A stretch of 64,000 bases of DNA from Vibrio natriegens NBRC 15636 = ATCC 14048 = DSM 759 (GCF_035621455.1 NZ_CP141822.1:1674001-1738000), one strand, 5' to 3'; shown: positions 25,856 to 34,895, counted from the first letter of the stretch. The notes: generated by a model from the letters alone, not told the origin. A program made the numbers and translations.

Positions 25856-26665
25856 ATGTATAAACTGATCGCCCTAGACATGGACGGCACGTTGTTAAAC
25901 AGCGAAAAAGTAATTTCAGATGAGAACAAACAAGCGATCGCCAAAGCTCGAGAGGCAGGCGTAACCGTTGTTTTGGCCTCTGGTCGTCCAATCGATGGCA
26001 TGCAAGATAAGTTAGATGAACTGGACATTCGTTCAGACAAAGATTTCGTTCTCTACTACAACGGCTCAATGGTGAAAAACATTGGCACAAATGAAATCAT
26101 CCACCAGCAAATCATTGACGGTAAAGCAGCGAAGTTGGTCGCTCAAAAAGCAAAAGAACTCGGCGCTTATGTGCATGCGTTTAGTCAGGTTCACGGGTTG
26201 ATCACGAACGAAAACAACCCTTACACCGATATTGAAGCAAAAATTAACGGCCTTAATGTCACCGAAATGTGCTTTGAATCTCTGGAAGATGACCACCCAA
26301 TTATCAAAGCGATGATGGTTGCAGAGCCAAGCAAGCTAACCGAAGTCATTGCTGCATTGCCTTCGGAAATGCGTGACAAATTTACCGTCGTTCAGAGCGC
26401 GGCATACTTCCTGGAATTTCTTAACCCATTAAGTAATAAAGGCATTGGTATTGCTGCGATTGCTGAGCACTTATCTATTAAACCGGAAGAAGTGATTTGT
26501 ATGGGTGACGCAGAAAACGATCATCATATGTTGGAATTTGCGGGCTTAGGCATCGCGATGGAAAACGCCATGGAAGAAACCAAAAAGATCGCCGACTACA
26601 TTACGGCAAGTAACGATGACCATGGTGTGGCAAGAGCTATCGAAAAGTTTGTTCTGAACGCTTAA
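25856..26665 (+). CDS. yidA: HAD-family sugar phosphatase YidA (Cof-type)
   Basis: A 269-aa Cof-type HAD phosphatase. Motif I is DMDGTLLNS (residues 8-16, nucleophile Asp8), motif II is in VVLASGRP, motif III is the conserved Lys in LSNKGIG, and motif IV is GDAENDHHM. E. coli YidA hydrolyses sugar phosphates such as alpha-D-glucose-1-phosphate and this protein aligns with it end to end. The ATG at 25856 follows AAGGTAAG and matches the YidA N-terminus; a start seven codons earlier has no site. It is cytoplasmic and monocistronic. In vivo substrate is not known. Confidence 0.9.
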   Translation: MYKLIALDMDGTLLNSEKVISDENKQAIAKAREAGVTVVLASGRPIDGMQDKLDELDIRSDKDFVLYYNGSMVKNIGTNEIIHQQIIDGKAAKLVAQKAKELGAYVHAFSQVHGLITNENNPYTDIEAKINGLNVTEMCFESLEDDHPIIKAMMVAEPSKLTEVIAALPSEMRDKFTVVQSAAYFLEFLNPLSNKGIGIAAIAEHLSIKPEEVICMGDAENDHHMLEFAGLGIAMENAMEETKKIADYITASNDDHGVARAIEKFVLNA

Positions 26666-26698
26666 TAAACTCAGCTTTAACATTTCAGTCCAAATAAC

Positions 26699-26733
26699 AA
26701 ACGGCACTCAATCTAAGGGTGCCGTTTTTTAAT
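26699..26733 (+). terminator. Terminator of yidA
   Basis: AACGGCAC pairs with GTGCCGTT across an 11-nt loop and is followed by TTTT. Confidence 0.83.
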
Positions 26734-26784
26734 CTTGTTATACCGAGCATCGGATAACTGTACGCGATAATTTATCGAGCGGCT

Positions 26785-27267
26785 TTACTCTGGTGGCTGT
26801 GGCCATTGAATATATGGTGGATTCGGTTCCTCTTCAGGAGGCACAAACGATGGAACCGTATTTTTTACACTTCCTAAACTCTTAACGTATTGGTAGACAG
26901 CGCGTAGGTCATCTTCTGTCATGGTATTTAAAATCCACCAAGGCATCGGAGGCCTGGTTTTGAGCTCTTTTGCTGTGGCTACCCATTCTGATTCACTCAG
27001 ATTACCAATGTACTCTCGCAAGTTTATAGGGTAAGTGGTTCCCCATGGCCCTCGAAAACCGAGCTGTTCGCCAAGTAGCCATTGAGACTCGGGTATGGCT
27101 CCACCACTCGGTGCATAACCAGCGGTATGACAATCGTTACAACCACCTATTGTTACCAAGTACTTTCCTTTCGCCTTGTTGTCATCCCCCATATCACTTG
27201 ACGTAGCCACAGGAGAGATAAAGATAGTCATCAATAGAATTACGGAATGTATTCTTCGAATAGCCAT
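26785..27267 (-). CDS. Small periplasmic c-type cytochrome
   Basis: About 160 aa. A signal peptide is followed by one haem-binding motif, GGCNDCHTAGY (CxxCH) near residue 45 of the mature region, and a cytochrome-c helix at the C-terminus (MTEDDLRAVYQYVKSLG). The likely axial methionine is in TRPPMPWW. The C-terminal tail is proline-rich (VPPEEEPNPPYIQWPQPPE). The ATG at 27267 has AGGT nine bases upstream; another ATG three codons earlier (27276) is possible. It probably shuttles electrons in the periplasm; no oxidoreductase partner gene is adjacent, so the role is unknown. Confidence 0.82.
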   Translation of the reverse strand: MAIRRIHSVILLMTIFISPVATSSDMGDDNKAKGKYLVTIGGCNDCHTAGYAPSGGAIPESQWLLGEQLGFRGPWGTTYPINLREYIGNLSESEWVATAKELKTRPPMPWWILNTMTEDDLRAVYQYVKSLGSVKNTVPSFVPPEEEPNPPYIQWPQPPE

Positions 27268-27505
27268 AATAACCATACCTATACTGTTTTATATTGGCTA
27301 ATTATAGTTCTATCGATAAGAAGCGCGATTATTAACTGTTGAACACGCTAATTATTCTCTTTCTGAAATAAACTTACTCGCCTCTTCTTGATTATTACCC
27401 CTTTTAAATGAGCGAAATGCTACATATTTACAGCCATTTAGTTCATGTCTGAGTTCTGAAGCCTTCTCTATACTGTCTTAAATAATTTATCACGAGGCTA
27501 TGTGA

Positions 27506-28066
27506 ATGACGGACTACGAAAAAATGGTGGCTGGGGAGCCGTACTTAATTAACGACCCTGAACTAGTAGAAATACGCTATCAAACCAGAGATAAAACGGA
27601 TCACTTCAACCAGCTAAGTTCTCGCCAGACGGAAGAAAAAACACAGGTTATCAAAAGTATTTTTAAGCACGTGGGAGAAAACGTGCATATAGAGAAAGGC
27701 TTAAGAGTTGACTATGGCATCAACACAACGCTTGGGAACAACGTTTTTATTAACTATAACTTTGTGCTGTTAGATTGTTGTCCAACGACGATTGGTGACA
27801 ACGTTTTTATTGCGCCCAATGTGCAAATTTATACGGCCATTCACCCACTAGACCCTCGCGAACGTAAAGAACATATTGGACAAGCAAAACCCATTACCAT
27901 AGAAGATGACGTCTGGATTGGTGGAGGCTGCATTATTCTGCCTGGAGTAACGATAGGAAAAGGCAGCACAATTGGTGCTGGAAGCGTTGTAAATAAGTCT
28001 ATCCCAGCAAACAGTGTGGCCGTAGGTAATCCGTGTAAAGTGGTTCGCTCGCTCGAATTTGTATAA
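27506..28066 (+). CDS. Maltose/galactoside O-acetyltransferase-like hexapeptide protein
   Basis: A 186-aa left-handed beta-helix acyltransferase of the LacA/Maa/NodL type. An N-terminal Maa domain (MTDYEKMVAGEPYLINDPEL) precedes hexapeptide repeats such as ITIEDDVWIGGGCIILPGVT and IGKGSTIGAGSVV. The catalytic His lies in YTAIHPLDP. The family moves acetyl from acetyl-CoA to sugars. It is a single gene followed by a hairpin. Substrate cannot be told from sequence. Confidence 0.9.
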   Translation: MTDYEKMVAGEPYLINDPELVEIRYQTRDKTDHFNQLSSRQTEEKTQVIKSIFKHVGENVHIEKGLRVDYGINTTLGNNVFINYNFVLLDCCPTTIGDNVFIAPNVQIYTAIHPLDPRERKEHIGQAKPITIEDDVWIGGGCIILPGVTIGKGSTIGAGSVVNKSIPANSVAVGNPCKVVRSLEFV

Positions 28067-28097
28067 TCAAGGCTAACTGGTTTAAACAATGATTTCG

Positions 28098-28125
28098 TAA
28101 GCCTCGGATTGCCATACGAGGCTTT
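28098..28125 (+). terminator. Hairpin terminator after the acetyltransferase gene
   Basis: AAGCCTCG pairs with CGAGGCTT over a 10-nt loop. The T-run is short (TTTA), so strength is moderate. Confidence 0.6.
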
Positions 28126-28202
28126 ACTTCATCTATATGCTCATCAGCCTTGCGACTCATTTAAATTCCTTCAGTCGCTTTCAGGTCTGCTCAAAGGCTG
28201 AC

Positions 28203-28679
28203 TTAAATGGTGAGTTGAAACTGGCCATTTTGATTATTGAAACCCAGCTTCTTAAACAACGCCCGAGAACGAAAGTTACCATCATCTATATCTGCATATA
28301 ACTTTGTAATTCCCAGCGATTTGGCATGTAAAAACAATACACTGAGTGCTTCAGACATATAGCCTTGCCGCCAGTAATCCGAATTAAGTAAACAACCTAC
28401 CTCACATGCTTGACCACTATCACTAAAAGTGTGTAAGCCGCAAGTACCAATCACTTTATTGGTGCTTTTATCGGCAATTGCCCATTCTAATGATTCACCT
28501 GACTTCTCTAAACGGGCGACGCTCTCCAACATTTGCTGAATCATGTCTTGCGATGTAAAAACAGCATCGGAAGCAAACTCCATTGTTTGAGAATCACCAT
28601 ATATTTCAAACAGATCGTCTGCATCGTGCGCTGTGATCGCCCTTAACGTCACCCTACTTCCCAATAACTCAGGATTCAT
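28203..28679 (-). CDS. GNAT acetyltransferase (RimJ/RimL-like)
   Basis: A 158-aa GNAT-fold protein of the ribosomal-protein-acetyltransferase-like type. It has the N-terminal SRVTLRAITAHDADDLFEIY segment, the acetyl-CoA region (LNSDYWRQGYMSEALSVLFL) and C-terminal NFRSRALFKKLGFNNQ. It lies 15 bp downstream of a second GNAT gene on the same strand, so both are likely co-transcribed. The acceptor substrate is unknown. Confidence 0.83.
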   Translation of the reverse strand: MNPELLGSRVTLRAITAHDADDLFEIYGDSQTMEFASDAVFTSQDMIQQMLESVARLEKSGESLEWAIADKSTNKVIGTCGLHTFSDSGQACEVGCLLNSDYWRQGYMSEALSVLFLHAKSLGITKLYADIDDGNFRSRALFKKLGFNNQNGQFQLTI

Positions 28680-28694
28680 GCTTAGCCCTGATTG

Positions 28695-29180
28695 TTATGG
28701 TCTGAGCCATTTGTACATGACTAAACTGTCCACATACCCCAAACGACCATGTCTGTAGGCTTTAGGTATCGTACCAATTATACTGAAGCCAAGTTTTTGC
28801 CAGAGCTTAACCGCGACTTCATTCGTCGAGACAACGCAATTGAATTGCATCGCTTCAAAACCAAGTTCTTCGGCTAGCTGTTGCGAATGCTCACACATCT
28901 TGCGAGCGATACCTTTCCCTCTCGCTTCGCTTGCAACCATATAGCCGCAATTACAAATATGATTGCTTGGGCCCATAGCATTAGGCTTCAGGTAGTAGGA
29001 ACCTAAAATCACGTCATTTTCTACATAAACGTACGACTTCAACGGAACTTCACACCAGATGCGGTAAGCCTCTTCCAACGTCATTTCTGGGTCAAACGCG
29101 TAGGTTTCCTGAGCGCGAATAACGGCTGAAAAGGTTGGCCAAAATAACTCAAAATCAGCCTTCGTTGTTTCCCTGAACAT
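28695..29180 (-). CDS. GNAT acetyltransferase
   Basis: A 161-aa GNAT protein. Acetyl-CoA binding motif A is ASEARGKGIARKMCEHSQQ near residue 90, and the C-terminal segment VAVKLWQKLGFSIIGTIPKA resembles the family of acetyltransferases active on small amines or antibiotics. The substrate is not known. It is first in a two-gene unit with the following GNAT gene. Confidence 0.83.
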   Translation of the reverse strand: MFRETTKADFELFWPTFSAVIRAQETYAFDPEMTLEEAYRIWCEVPLKSYVYVENDVILGSYYLKPNAMGPSNHICNCGYMVASEARGKGIARKMCEHSQQLAEELGFEAMQFNCVVSTNEVAVKLWQKLGFSIIGTIPKAYRHGRLGYVDSLVMYKWLRP

Positions 29181-29231
29181 TCAAATTCCTCTCGAACATA
29201 ATACTTAGCGAAGACGTGCGCAACGCAAACT

Positions 29232-29582
29232 CTAACCTTTATATACCTTTTGGTAGAGTGAGTATCCAGCTAGCAATAAACACGGAGTATACCAAGACAT
29301 TGAGGTTACACTATATTTATTCGCCAACATATAAATCAGGTTGACAATTACAGTCACCTCACAGGATATATAGGCAATAAAAAAGGTTTTTATCCATTCA
29401 GCACATTTGTAAGTGCCTGATTGCAGCCAGGTCATTTCGTCAAGAATAAACGTCCATGAAACGAGAAATGAAACACACAAGCACGAGGTTCTCGCACTTT
29501 CCAGCTCAAACCAATCTATAGACAAATTCAATAAAAAAATACTAACGAGAATAATGTTGAGAACCGACATCTCGGATACCAT
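29232..29582 (-). CDS. Hypothetical membrane protein
   Basis: A 116-aa hydrophobic protein with about four predicted membrane spans (e.g. LNIILVSIFLLNLSIDWF and EVTVIVNLIYMLANKY). No family was recognised. There are two possible starts (29582 or 29570), neither with a convincing ribosome site. It sits 51 bp beyond the GNAT gene start. It may be a real but poorly conserved membrane protein. Confidence 0.45.
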   Translation of the reverse strand: MVSEMSVLNIILVSIFLLNLSIDWFELESARTSCLCVSFLVSWTFILDEMTWLQSGTYKCAEWIKTFFIAYISCEVTVIVNLIYMLANKYSVTSMSWYTPCLLLAGYSLYQKVYKG

Positions 29583-29721
29583 GCAGATAAATTCTGCAAC
29601 AATAACAGACCATTATTTCTAGAAGCATACTTTTGGTACTACTGTTTGCGAGCAAGCTAACACCACTTAGAATTGAAGATACCAAGCGTTAGAAATCATC
29701 TTAAACGCTTGGCATAGTGCG

Positions 29722-30078
29722 TTACTCGTAGTTTCGCTTACACCAGTTTTCCCAGTTGTTTTCACCCAAACTCTTTCTAGCCTTGATAATTCTAAATATG
29801 GTGATAAATCCCATTAAAATACCAAACAAGGCGAAGCCAATAAGATAGAACCTCCAATGTTCAGGCTGTTTATGCCAAGAAAATACCCACATGAACGCTC
29901 CCCATAGTGGCCCCAAAAGTAAGCTATCCATTAAAAACACTTTTACTAGCGACTGGAATACTAGTGGCTTTTTCGAGAGGTCTTTGTATTTTGGCCAAAC
30001 AAATATTGTTGGTTTAGTTAAGTCCACGGGAACACCTTTTTCAATCAAGTGCAACCGGATGAATTCTGCCTTTTCCAT
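29722..30078 (-). CDS. Small two-span membrane protein, probable DUF6404 family
   Basis: A 118-aa protein starting MEKAEFIRLHLIEKG, with a cytoplasmic N-terminus, two hydrophobic spans (LLLGPLWGAFMWVF and FYLIGFALFGILMGFITIF), and a basic C-terminal end (IIKARKSLGENNWENWCKR). The arrangement and the PTIFVWPKY segment match small proteins common in vibrios annotated as DUF6404, from memory of that family. Function unknown. Its start is 93 bp from a gene remnant on the same strand. Confidence 0.6.
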   Translation of the reverse strand: MEKAEFIRLHLIEKGVPVDLTKPTIFVWPKYKDLSKKPLVFQSLVKVFLMDSLLLGPLWGAFMWVFSWHKQPEHWRFYLIGFALFGILMGFITIFRIIKARKSLGENNWENWCKRNYE

Positions 30079-30171
30079 AAAAACCCCACTAAATATATGC
30101 TATTGGAATTTTAAGGCCATCAAGTCATTCGCCTGAAAGGATAAGCTAGATGTTGCGACTGATTTCAAAAC

Positions 30172-30276
30172 TTAATTATTTAGTCGCTGGACCGAGCGCG
30201 AGCAACGCAAGGATAAAAATGTGGGCTTTCCTGAACCACGGGACCCAATAACCGCAATTCTCTTTATGGTGCTCAT
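30172..30276 (-). pseudogene. Remnant of a P-loop nucleotide kinase/adenylate-kinase-like gene
   Basis: A 34-codon frame begins MSTIKRIAVIGSRGSGK, the N-terminal strand and Walker A loop of small P-loop kinases (adenylate-kinase or DNA-topology-modulation-like proteins usually start this way), then continues PTFLSLRCSRSV and stops. Only the first 30 or so residues of a roughly 170-aa family survive, and the Walker A Ser/Thr after GK is replaced by Pro. It appears to be a decayed 5' fragment, with a possible frameshift or deletion just after the P-loop. Confidence 0.6.
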
Positions 30277-30296
30277 CTAGCCTTCACCCAGACCTA

Positions 30297-32234
30297 TCAA
30301 CTCGTGTAAGGTGAACTCGTCCAAGAAAGGAAAGATTCGCTAGCTTGCTTTCGGGGGTCTTGGCAATACGAGAGCATTTCTTGATACGATACGGGCTTGC
30401 TGTAAAGATAGCCTTGGTAAAAATCAATGTCGTTTTGTGCTATAGAATTTAGCTGCTCTTGTGATTCAATACCCTCTGCGATCACCTTAGTACCGATCGT
30501 ATGAGCCATCTTAGTCACCGCAGAGACTATGCTTTGTTCTTTTTCATGCAGACAAATGTTATCAATGTATGATTTGTCGATTTTTATATAATCTATTTTT
30601 AAATTTCTAAGCACGGAAATAGAAGAGAAACCCGTTCCAAAGTCATCGACTGAAATCATCACACCGATCTCTTTTGCACTCAAAATACTTTGAGTTAGCT
30701 TCTCAATATTCGTGATCATTGCGGTTTCTGTGATTTCCAAATGAACATTGTTTGGATTTACCGAATACTGAGAAATGAACAGTTTTAAACTATCCAAGAA
30801 GGTTTCATCTTCGAACTGAATAACCGAAACATTGATTGATATGGAAATGTACGGATGCATCTTGTTGACAGCAGCTAACGCTTCAATAGCCATTTTTAAC
30901 ACTAACCGCCCAAGATCGATTATCAATCCATACTCTTCAGCCACCTTTATAAATTCGTCAGGCGAGACGCGTTGCCCTTTTAAATCCCACCTAACTAATG
31001 CTTCAAAAGAGTGTATTTTATCATCTCTGACGCTTGCTATTGGCTGATATTGCATATAAAAACTATTGTCGTTAATCGCTTTTTTTATAGCTTCACATAG
31101 ATACTCTTTTCGTTCATAATTTTCTTGTATATTCTTGCCAAAACAACTAACACGTAAGTTATTTCTTTTGCCATGACTAACAGCCAAATACGCATTTCTG
31201 ATCGCAGTATTGATTGGGACGCTATCATCACAAATGTAATAGCCAATATGATAGTCCGGTTTAACACGAATACTTCCTGACTGAAAATACACGGTTATCT
31301 GTTTCTTTAAATTATTAATAAATTGTTCTAACTCTACTTTTGAAAAAACGTAAGTATGGATAATAAATTCATCACTCCCATACCGAGCAGAAATTGAACC
31401 GTGAAGTTTATCATTATTTAATAATATCTCACCAACTTCCGAAATAATAAAGTCACCATACTCATGACCATAGTTATCGTTAATAAGATGCAGATTCTCT
31501 ATATCAACATGTATAAAGCTATTGAGTAGTGCAGGATTGTTTTTATTAATGCGTTTTATAGCAATCGCTGGGGCGAAATTATTTCGGTTATATAACCCGG
31601 AAAGCATATCACGACGTTCTAATGTAAGTATTCTACTGGTCCTAGAATCAACCTCATTTTCAAGGCTCGATACTAAGCTTTCAATTTTAGTTTGATTATC
31701 GATTGATGCGTAAACAAAATTGGCGCTTCTTATGGCTGTCAAACATAGTGCAATTCCATAAACTATCCCCATTACCCCAAAGTTTCTTAGCGTAACATCG
31801 TTTCCAGTAAGTAATATAAAGCTGTATGGAAAGATGGTAATAGCTACGTACACCAGAGCGGAACGTCGATCAACAGAGAGTAATGTGACGCTACCGCCCG
31901 ACATCCCACAAAAAATGACTAATGTGAACATGACTTCTTCTAACGTCATTGTTTGATGAAATATATAAGGGTATGCAGCCCATGCAATTGCTGAGACAGT
32001 GACACCAATAAAATGAAAGTCTAATTTATATTGGTTGTCGTTAGAAATACCATAATGAACCCAATAACGTACACCGGTAATTACATAGATCAATAGCAAC
32101 CAATAAATTTTCTCATTAGTAGCATGAGGCCCATATACATTAGTCATTACTAAAATTGACGCAATGCAAACATTGATCGCCAGTAAGGTGACAATATTAG
32201 AGGAAAAGACTAATAAATGGCTGCGTTTGTTCAT
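30297..32234 (-). CDS. Membrane GGDEF-EAL protein, probable c-di-GMP phosphodiesterase
   Basis: About 645 aa. The N-terminus has several membrane spans (about residues 10-190), then a GGDEF domain with altered signature GSDEF (ARYGSDEFII), and a C-terminal EAL domain. EAL active-site motifs are intact: FEALVRW, VDDFGTGFSS, IAEGIES and QGYLYSKP, so c-di-GMP hydrolysis is likely. The GGDEF domain may be inactive or may bind GTP to activate the EAL domain. The chosen ATG is at 32234; a GTG three codons upstream is possible and neither has a strong ribosome site. It is a single gene with no evident operon partner. Confidence 0.87.
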   Translation of the reverse strand: MNKRSHLLVFSSNIVTLLAINVCIASILVMTNVYGPHATNEKIYWLLLIYVITGVRYWVHYGISNDNQYKLDFHFIGVTVSAIAWAAYPYIFHQTMTLEEVMFTLVIFCGMSGGSVTLLSVDRRSALVYVAITIFPYSFILLTGNDVTLRNFGVMGIVYGIALCLTAIRSANFVYASIDNQTKIESLVSSLENEVDSRTSRILTLERRDMLSGLYNRNNFAPAIAIKRINKNNPALLNSFIHVDIENLHLINDNYGHEYGDFIISEVGEILLNNDKLHGSISARYGSDEFIIHTYVFSKVELEQFINNLKKQITVYFQSGSIRVKPDYHIGYYICDDSVPINTAIRNAYLAVSHGKRNNLRVSCFGKNIQENYERKEYLCEAIKKAINDNSFYMQYQPIASVRDDKIHSFEALVRWDLKGQRVSPDEFIKVAEEYGLIIDLGRLVLKMAIEALAAVNKMHPYISISINVSVIQFEDETFLDSLKLFISQYSVNPNNVHLEITETAMITNIEKLTQSILSAKEIGVMISVDDFGTGFSSISVLRNLKIDYIKIDKSYIDNICLHEKEQSIVSAVTKMAHTIGTKVIAEGIESQEQLNSIAQNDIDFYQGYLYSKPVSYQEMLSYCQDPRKQASESFLSWTSSPYTS

Positions 32235-32531
32235 ATAAAACACTAAGCAATTGGTTGCACTATTCTATTTAAACTAGCTTGTCTAACCAAATAAGTCTAT
32301 ATATTTACTCGATTTAATTGCACAAATAATATTTGTTAAGAAAATTACCATTTTGAGAATGATACCTTTCTAAGTTTACAGTAATCTTAACACTATCAGG
32401 TAAAAGCTCGCCGACTCAAACGACGGACAGAAGCGTGTCTGAGTTTCCTAACACGCTTAATTACCGATATTCACACGAGATGCATGGACAAAGTCAGTTC
32501 GTTTGATCATCAACACGTTCGAGTGCAGTAC
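32235..32531. other. Intergenic region between the GGDEF-EAL gene and the amidohydrolase gene
   Basis: About 300 bp. It contains an 8-bp-stem hairpin (AAGCGTGT/ACACGCTT, 32431-32458) that may end the minus-strand amidohydrolase transcript, though no T-run follows. No coding frame or other signal was seen. Confidence 0.4.
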
Positions 32532-33662
32532 CTAGAACCCATTAATCCTTTCTATCAGGCTGAAGAAAATCGCTCGCCCGACAGGGGTCAGCTCATCAGG
32601 AAAATCATAATCAGGGTTATGCAGCTGCGGACTCTCTCGACCTGAACCTAATACAAACATGGCGCCCTGTTTCGCGACTTGGGTAAACTGACCGAAATCT
32701 TCTGACCAACGCATTGGCTCATCAAGCAACGTATAAGCCGTCCCAGTATCGCGGCAAGCCTGCACGACGAGCTCACAACCCTGCTGCGAGTTCACGCTGG
32801 CCTGAAATACATCCTGCCATTCCAGTGACCAATTTAATCCATAGCTGTCTGCATTTTGCTCGGCCAATGCGCTTGCTGCTTCGACTAAGGCTTGCATCGT
32901 CTGATTACTTTCACTACGCAGTGTGGCCATCACGACCGCTTCCCCAGGAGCAGTGCCAAACGCGACTTCCCCTAATTTTGCATGAATCACTGTTACCCAG
33001 CAGCGCTCGCTAAGAGATTCGGGCAGAGTATTCAGTTGCGAGATAATATTACACATCGCCATAGCCGGACTTACACCATTTTCCGGGTGTGCCGCGTGTG
33101 AAGTTTTGCCCTGCAAACGAATGATCATTCCCCGCGAGGCGCAGTTAAACGGGCCGGATTTTACGGCGACGTGTCCGAGAGGCAGACCGGGGTAGTTGTG
33201 CAGAGCAAACGCATAGTCGGGCATCATATCGGTAAACTTCGGGTCATTCACCATGTTGATCGCCCCTTCTCCCGTTTCTTCCGCAGGTTGAAAAGCAAGA
33301 ATCACTCTCCCACTGGCAGGACGGTTTTGATTAAGTATCTCCCCCAACGAGGATACAATCGCCATATGCCCATCGTGTCCACATTTATGAGAAACACCGT
33401 GGTGAACAGAGCGATGATCGAAGGTATTCGTCTCATCAATCGGTAGCGCATCCAGTTCGCAACGAATCAGTGTCGTCGGTCCCGGTTTATTGCCTTGGTA
33501 AATAAAAGCCAAACCACTTCCACCAAGGCCGGTGACGACTTTATCCGGTGCAAAATGGCGGAATTGTTCCATAATGCGATGCGCGGTTTCTGTTTCCTGA
33601 TTGGATAACTCCGGAAATTTATGAAGCGTGTGGCGAAACTGGGTCCAACAAATATCAGCCAT
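32532..33662 (-). CDS. M20-family amidohydrolase (N-acyl amino-acid / hippurate hydrolase-like)
   Basis: A 376-aa metal-dependent amidohydrolase of the M20D type. The conserved metal motifs are CGHDGHMAI and the glutamate pair in FQPAEETGEGA, with later ligands in HAAHPENG and the C-terminal LHNPDYDFPDE. It is cytoplasmic; family members remove N-acyl groups from amino acids or hydrolyse N-acetyl-peptide compounds. Start: ATG at 33662 with GGAGG 10 bp upstream; the frame is open 21 codons further but that region is not family-like. It is divergent from a GntR regulator gene, which is probably its regulator. Substrate unknown. Confidence 0.88.
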   Translation of the reverse strand: MADICWTQFRHTLHKFPELSNQETETAHRIMEQFRHFAPDKVVTGLGGSGLAFIYQGNKPGPTTLIRCELDALPIDETNTFDHRSVHHGVSHKCGHDGHMAIVSSLGEILNQNRPASGRVILAFQPAEETGEGAINMVNDPKFTDMMPDYAFALHNYPGLPLGHVAVKSGPFNCASRGMIIRLQGKTSHAAHPENGVSPAMAMCNIISQLNTLPESLSERCWVTVIHAKLGEVAFGTAPGEAVVMATLRSESNQTMQALVEAASALAEQNADSYGLNWSLEWQDVFQASVNSQQGCELVVQACRDTGTAYTLLDEPMRWSEDFGQFTQVAKQGAMFVLGSGRESPQLHNPDYDFPDELTPVGRAIFFSLIERINGF

Positions 33663-33756
33663 AAAACAATGTCCTCCGTGACCATGGCATAAGATTGAGT
33701 AAAACCAGAAAGTAGCGTAACTCAACCTACTATATCATTCCGCACATTTCACCTGT

Positions 33757-33770
33757 CGTTACGTGTAACG
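33757..33770. promoter_or_regulatory. Perfect inverted repeat between the amidohydrolase and GntR genes
   Basis: CGTTAC-GT-GTAACG is an exact 6-bp-arm palindrome, and a second, longer inverted repeat (AAACACAA...TTGTGTTT) spans 33866-33901 close to the regulator start. Both are plausible operator candidates for the GntR protein, by position only. Confidence 0.45.
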
Positions 33771-33914
33771 TTGAGTATTCCTATGCCACAGGTCGGAATA
33801 ACGATAATGTTCAGTTCACTATTCTCGACGTCTCACTGCTTTGAAGCTTTGTATTTATGCTGCGAAAACACAATTTATAGCAATCAAATGCGTTTGTGTT
33901 TACCATGAAGACAA

Positions 33915-34895
33915 ATGTACCAACCGCGTTTTCACTCTATGGGCACGACAGCAATCACACGACTCCAACAAGACTTATTATTCAAAGTTATTGCAAAACT
34001 AAAGGCAGACAATGCGCTGGCTGGTTGTAGTTTGAATGAATCGTCTTTAGCGTTGCAGTTCGACGTATCAAGAACACCAATCCGCGCCGTGCTTAAATAT
34101 ATGGCCGATCAAGGCATCACTAAAGCGGTTCCTAACAAAGGTTTTGTGCTACTCATCGACGCTGAAAATATTGCGGAGATGGGAAAAAACACCAATCAGC
34201 AATCCCGTGAAGAGAAACTTTATCTTCGAGTACTTATGGATCTGTTTTTTGGTGAGCTGGAGTGCCCTATATCAGAGAAAGAGCTTCAAGTGCGTTATGA
34301 CGCCAACCGAGGTGAGATACAAAATGTTCTGCGACTGCTGGAAAGTGACGCGATCCTCCACCGAAGTCCAGGCTACAAGTGGCAACTTGAAGGTGTGCTG
34401 AATACACTCGACAGGCATACAGAAAGCTATCGATGCCGCCTTATATTCGAACCCGCAGGTCTGCTCGAACCAAGCTGGAAGCTGGGTCGCGATAAACTTG
34501 AAGCTCTACTGGACCGTCACCTACAAGCCATTGCCGAACCACAAACCGTAACGGCAAGCCAGCTATTTAATTTAAGCGCTGAATTTCACGAACTACTCGC
34601 CGCTTGCTCGGGTAATCGTTTTTTGTTGAGTATCATGCAGCAACACAACCGTCTGCGCAAAGCCACCGATCTGGTATCCATGCATATTCAATCCTCTGTG
34701 ACTACCTCTTGCCAACGACGCGTCGAGATCATTGAGCTGTTGTTAGAGGGAAATAACGCTCAAGCCGCAACAAAGCTCGCTCAATTGCTGGAAAATGACA
34801 TTCGCGTTATGAAACGAACCTATCAAGATGTGATGAATGTACCTCGTGCGCAGCGAGAGAGCCTATTAAACAACATTGCCCACAAACTCAATTAG
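33915..34895 (+). CDS. GntR-family transcriptional regulator with two winged-helix domains
   Basis: A 326-aa protein, longer than the usual 230-aa FadR-type regulator. Residues about 20-80 form a GntR winged helix (NESSLALQFDVSRTPIRAVL). Residues about 100-157 appear to be a second winged helix (ISEKELQVRYDANRGEIQNV, then LLESDAILHRSPGYKW). Residues about 165-320 look like the all-helical ligand-binding (FCD) domain (e.g. FNLSAEFHELLAACSGNRFL). It is divergent from the M20 amidohydrolase, so a role in regulating it is likely. ATG at 33915 or the in-frame ATG at 33939 could be used; neither has a clear ribosome site. Confidence 0.78.
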   Translation: MYQPRFHSMGTTAITRLQQDLLFKVIAKLKADNALAGCSLNESSLALQFDVSRTPIRAVLKYMADQGITKAVPNKGFVLLIDAENIAEMGKNTNQQSREEKLYLRVLMDLFFGELECPISEKELQVRYDANRGEIQNVLRLLESDAILHRSPGYKWQLEGVLNTLDRHTESYRCRLIFEPAGLLEPSWKLGRDKLEALLDRHLQAIAEPQTVTASQLFNLSAEFHELLAACSGNRFLLSIMQQHNRLRKATDLVSMHIQSSVTTSCQRRVEIIELLLEGNNAQAATKLAQLLENDIRVMKRTYQDVMNVPRAQRESLLNNIAHKLN

